A DNA stretch of 8,750 nucleotides from Marinilabiliaceae bacterium. GTDB taxonomy: Bacteria; Bacteroidota; Bacteroidia; Bacteroidales; Marinilabiliaceae. This document shows, in pieces, positions 6,126 through 8,750 of the stretch. Made by a program: the position numbers and the translations under genes. Position 1 is the first letter of the stretch. Each line of letters starts with the position of its first letter. The DNA is taken from the NCBI GenBank assembly GCA_027010905.1, contig JALVBA010000174.1:1-8750 (forward strand). The letters are read 5' to 3'. The notes beneath the pieces are model-generated. The model had not been told where the DNA came from. It was given only the letters and a program-made list of their open reading frames with translations, and did no database searches.

Positions 6126-7394
6126 CTAATTTTTCTTTCGAAGATGCACTCCCGGATTTTCTCCGTACTCAATCTCAACTATATCTCCATCGTTTAAAAT
6201 CGAAAGACGGGCAGCTTCTACAACCAGCTCGTTGATGTAACTGTTTGCAGGAGTTGCAATAATTCCTTTCGCATCAACTTCCTGAATTAACTCTCTTCTT
6301 CTTTTTAATGATTCCGAATCAGGCAAGTCTTTTACTTCAACCTCAATCTTATTTGCCATGTTTATTGTAGCTGCAACCGACTCAAGTCCATAACCAATGG
6401 GTTTTAATCCTTCGCCTTCCCACGGAACGAGCTGATAAAAGTCGGGGCTAACATAGTTGAAATGGGAGCCTGCACAACCAATTCCGTCGAGATAAGAATA
6501 TTCAACACCTCTGAATTGGTCGTTGTGTTTTATCATTCCCGATTTGTTGTCGCCTTCAAAAAACATTTGCAGATTTTGCTCGTTGCTTCCTGCAGCCTGG
6601 TCAGGATACCCAAGTCCGTTAATAACGGTTAGAATAGCGCCATTTTCAAAACGCACTCTTCCGTTTGCCCACATATAACCTTCATTTCCATTTGGAAATT
6701 TTCCTTTAATTCCCGACACCGAAATCTCAACAGGATTTAATCCGGTAATAAAGTAAACCAAATCAACATAATGACAACCAACATAAACAAATGGGTCGGT
6801 TTTGTCGCAAGTAAACCAATTTTGGAAATTTGACGAACGATAAAAATAGGGTTCAATCAATTTAGCTTCACCCATAACAAACTCGCCAAACTGCTTTTGC
6901 TCGTAGCTTCGTTTTGCTATCAAAGCTCTTCTGTCGAATCGTTTGTGATATTCTATTCCAACAAACAGCCCTTTTTCGAGTGCAATCTCTTCTATTTCAA
7001 CGGTCTGTTCATATTCTAAAACCAGAGGTTTTACACAAAGCACATGTTGATTGTTTTTTAATGCCTCTATAATTACATCGTAATGAAATTGGTCTGGCAT
7101 TGCCACAACAACCATTTGTCGCGGCTTCATCGATGCAATAACCTCTTTATATAAAGATGGAAACTTATTCTTTTCAGGTTCGGTAACTGACGGGTATGCA
7201 TTAAAATCATTATTTGGGAAAGCATCAACAATGCTTGGACTGCTTTTTAATAATTTTAAGGGTGTCGAGTCGAGCGAGCAAACATTTATGCTGTTTACGG
7301 TACCGTTTCTTTGCAGTTGATATACTGATGGCAGAATTAAGTCGTGTGTAATCATTCCGCCACCAACAATTGTTACATCTATTGAGTTGTTCAT
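6126..7394 (-). CDS. Gfo/Idh/MocA-family NAD(P)-dependent oxidoreductase
   Basis: A 422-residue cytoplasmic oxidoreductase. The N-terminal Rossmann fold begins DVTIVGGGM (glycines 11-13), and AMPDQFHYDVIIEAL marks the usual fourth-strand region. VLCVKPL places the conserved Lys-Pro at 122-123; the residue before Lys is Val, where the family usually has Glu. HKRFD is at 150-154. GCHYVDL, with His208 and Asp211, is the catalytic GxHxxD-like motif that follows in sugar and inositol dehydrogenases of this family. Members oxidise or reduce a hydroxyl of sugars, cyclitols or related compounds with NAD(P); the substrate here cannot be told. It is somewhat longer than the common 330-390 residues, with extra C-terminal sequence ending LRKKN. 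The ATG at 7394 is 12 bases after the stop of the aminotransferase gene, so the two are almost certainly cotranscribed, with this gene last before the hairpin at 6050-6098. The domain assignment is firm; any specific dehydrogenase name would be a guess. Confidence 0.88.
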   Translation of the reverse strand: MNNSIDVTIVGGGMITHDLILPSVYQLQRNGTVNSINVCSLDSTPLKLLKSSPSIVDAFPNNDFNAYPSVTEPEKNKFPSLYKEVIASMKPRQMVVVAMPDQFHYDVIIEALKNNQHVLCVKPLVLEYEQTVEIEEIALEKGLFVGIEYHKRFDRRALIAKRSYEQKQFGEFVMGEAKLIEPYFYRSSNFQNWFTCDKTDPFVYVGCHYVDLVYFITGLNPVEISVSGIKGKFPNGNEGYMWANGRVRFENGAILTVINGLGYPDQAAGSNEQNLQMFFEGDNKSGMIKHNDQFRGVEYSYLDGIGCAGSHFNYVSPDFYQLVPWEGEGLKPIGYGLESVAATINMANKIEVEVKDLPDSESLKRRRELIQEVDAKGIIATPANSYINELVVEAARLSILNDGDIVEIEYGENPGVHLRKKN

Positions 7395-7406
7395 CGTTTT
7401 TCGCTT

Positions 7407-8750
7407 TTATTTGTTGCCTAAAATTTCGTCACATGTTTCGTCAAGCACTTGAATGCCTTCTTTTAGCGCTTCTTCGGTAATTACCAACGGAGGTGCAATT
7501 TTAATACATTCACCGGCAATTCCTACCGGAGCAAACATCAATAATCCTTTTTGGAAACATCTTTCGTTTATTTTGTGAGCGGTCTCAGAATCAGGTATTT
7601 TAGTGCCTTTTTTCACTACCTGAATTCCGGCAACCAATCCTTTCCCATGTAAACATCCTAAAACTTCAGGATATTTTTTCTGAATGTTCTCTAATCCCGA
7701 AAGCAAAACCGTTTCAAGGTTAGCCGCATTTTCAACTAATTTCTCGTTTTGAATTATTTTGAGATTTTCGATTGCAGAAACAACAGGAAGCGGACTTGCC
7801 GAGTGTGTCGATGTCATCGAGCCGGGGCCGTACAAACCCATAATATCTTTTCGGCCAATTACTGCTGAAATTGGTAACGATGATGAGATTCCTTTTCCAC
7901 AGGCAATTAAATCGGGTTTAATTCCGTAGTGTTCGAATCCAAACATTTTTCCTGTTCGGCCAAAACCCGCCTGAACTTCATCAAAAATTGTAACTATATC
8001 GTGCTCTTTACAAAACGCAACAAGTTTTTGTGCATATTCAACAGGAAGAAAGTCGGGGCCAACTCCCTGATAGGATTCGGTCATTACGCCGGCAATTTCA
8101 TCCGGTTTAATTCCATTGTCATCTAACGTTTTTAAGAACAAGTCAAATGAAGTATCTTCGTTTTTAAAACCATCGGGAAATGGTACCTGAACGAAAGTTT
8201 TTCCCTCGTCAACTATCCATGTTTTTAATTTGTCCATTCCTCCGGCCAATTGTGCTCCAAGAGTTCGACCATGAAATGCATTTTTAAACGAAATAAAGTA
8301 TTTCTTTTTCGGACCATATTTTTCGATGGCATATGTTTTGGCAAGTTTTATACAATTTTCGGTTGCTTCGCTACCGGTACTCAGCACAAATACAGAGTAG
8401 TTTTCCGGGTCGGGTGATATACTTTGAAGCATGTCGGTTAATTCCGAACGTTTTTCGTGTACAAAAACATAGGTAGCCAAAAGTTGTTTGTTTATTACTT
8501 CATTCAGTCCGTTAATGATCTCTTCACGACCATGTCCGGCATTGGCAATTAATACACCCGACGACCAGTCGAGCCATTTGTTGCCCCACCTATCAAAAAC
8601 CTGAAAACCGGTTGCTTTGTCCCAAACAATCGGGGGTTGCCCCATCATCGAAATCGGTTCCGATTCTGATAGTTTCTCGAATATTTTAACAGACTCAGGA
8701 ACAGGGAGTTTTGTTTTAATATTTCTGAATTTAGTATTTACTTTTTGTAC
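7407..8750 (-). CDS. Class III PLP-dependent aminotransferase (5' end beyond the window)
   Basis: The frame is open from the stop at 7409-7407 to the window edge, giving 447 visible residues. The ATG at 8648 is probably internal: the 34 codons before it contain no stop and read as plausible protein (KLPVPESVKIFEKL, then EPISMMGQPPIVWD), typical of the N-terminal arm of this fold. Numbered from the edge, the PLP phosphate loop is STGSEA (Thr125-Ala129), and FHGRTLGA follows. Asp257 in DEVQAGFGRTG contacts the pyridine nitrogen. Lys286 in CGKGISSSLP should form the Schiff base, 29 residues after that Asp as in GABA and ornithine aminotransferases. STHSASPLP is the usual helper segment near the other active site. 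Class III enzymes transfer a terminal amino group, often from GABA, ornithine or a similar amine, to a keto acid or sugar; the substrate cannot be fixed here. It is the upstream gene of an operon with the oxidoreductase. Few residues should be missing, since family members run about 420-460. Confidence 0.9.
   Translation of the reverse strand, partial: VQKVNTKFRNIKTKLPVPESVKIFEKLSESEPISMMGQPPIVWDKATGFQVFDRWGNKWLDWSSGVLIANAGHGREEIINGLNEVINKQLLATYVFVHEKRSELTDMLQSISPDPENYSVFVLSTGSEATENCIKLAKTYAIEKYGPKKKYFISFKNAFHGRTLGAQLAGGMDKLKTWIVDEGKTFVQVPFPDGFKNEDTSFDLFLKTLDDNGIKPDEIAGVMTESYQGVGPDFLPVEYAQKLVAFCKEHDIVTIFDEVQAGFGRTGKMFGFEHYGIKPDLIACGKGISSSLPISAVIGRKDIMGLYGPGSMTSTHSASPLPVVSAIENLKIIQNEKLVENAANLETVLLSGLENIQKKYPEVLGCLHGKGLVAGIQVVKKGTKIPDSETAHKINERCFQKGLLMFAPVGIAGECIKIAPPLVITEEALKEGIQVLDETCDEILGNK

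Noticed and set aside
5972..6235. Plus-strand open frame of 87 codons over the intron-like end and the operon terminator
   Set aside because: It runs through the poly-C tract and the hairpin at 6050-6098 and overlaps the 3' end of the oxidoreductase gene in antisense. It has no recognisable domain or leader.
7929..8126. Plus-strand open frame opposite the aminotransferase
   Set aside because: It lies wholly antisense to the conserved PLP-enzyme core and has no supporting features.
1..8750. tRNA, rRNA, CRISPR arrays, riboswitches or replication origins
   Set aside because: No cloverleaf ending in CCA, no regularly spaced repeats and no recognisable riboswitch core or origin boxes were seen by eye in the intergenic regions.

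Overview
The window looks like a chromosomal segment of a Bacteroidota bacterium, most likely of the order Bacteroidales. Three things point there: TAnnTTTG-type promoter boxes, A-rich leaders with no Shine-Dalgarno sequence, and the form of the MutS, Dcp and small membrane proteins. The species cannot be named from the sequence.

Left part (1-2823). A hemolysin III / YqfA-type membrane protein gene on the minus strand (to 625) is broken twice. A CT-repeat slip puts its two halves in different frames, and its 3' end is replaced near position 128 by unrelated DNA that may be the edge of an insertion sequence. It diverges from an intact cytoplasmic peptidyl-dipeptidase gene (dcp, 796-2823). Candidate promoters for both lie in the 626-795 gap.

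Centre (2868-5814). A complete mutS on the minus strand converges on dcp and starts with TTG. Divergent from mutS is a short gene (5584-5754) for a 56-residue two-helix membrane protein, followed by a strong intrinsic terminator.

Gene-free stretch (5755-6125). After that terminator come about 200 bases (5831-6027) that resemble a collapsed group II intron: a GTGTG start, a motif like the leader of intron reverse transcriptases, a GAAA and ACGTACG segment like domain V, and a C-rich CTCTACTC end, with no reverse transcriptase gene. A second hairpin (6050-6098) then serves the minus-strand operon and can work in both directions.

Right part (6126-8750). Two minus-strand genes 12 bases apart form an operon: a class III PLP-dependent aminotransferase, which runs off the right edge, followed by a Gfo/Idh/MocA-family NAD(P)-dependent oxidoreductase. 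The pairing suggests oxidation of a hydroxyl to a ketone and amination, or the reverse, on a sugar- or cyclitol-like compound. The substrate cannot be read from the sequence. The dcp and mutS genes are ordinary housekeeping; the least explained parts are the broken hlyIII, the intron-like relic and the substrate of the right-hand operon.
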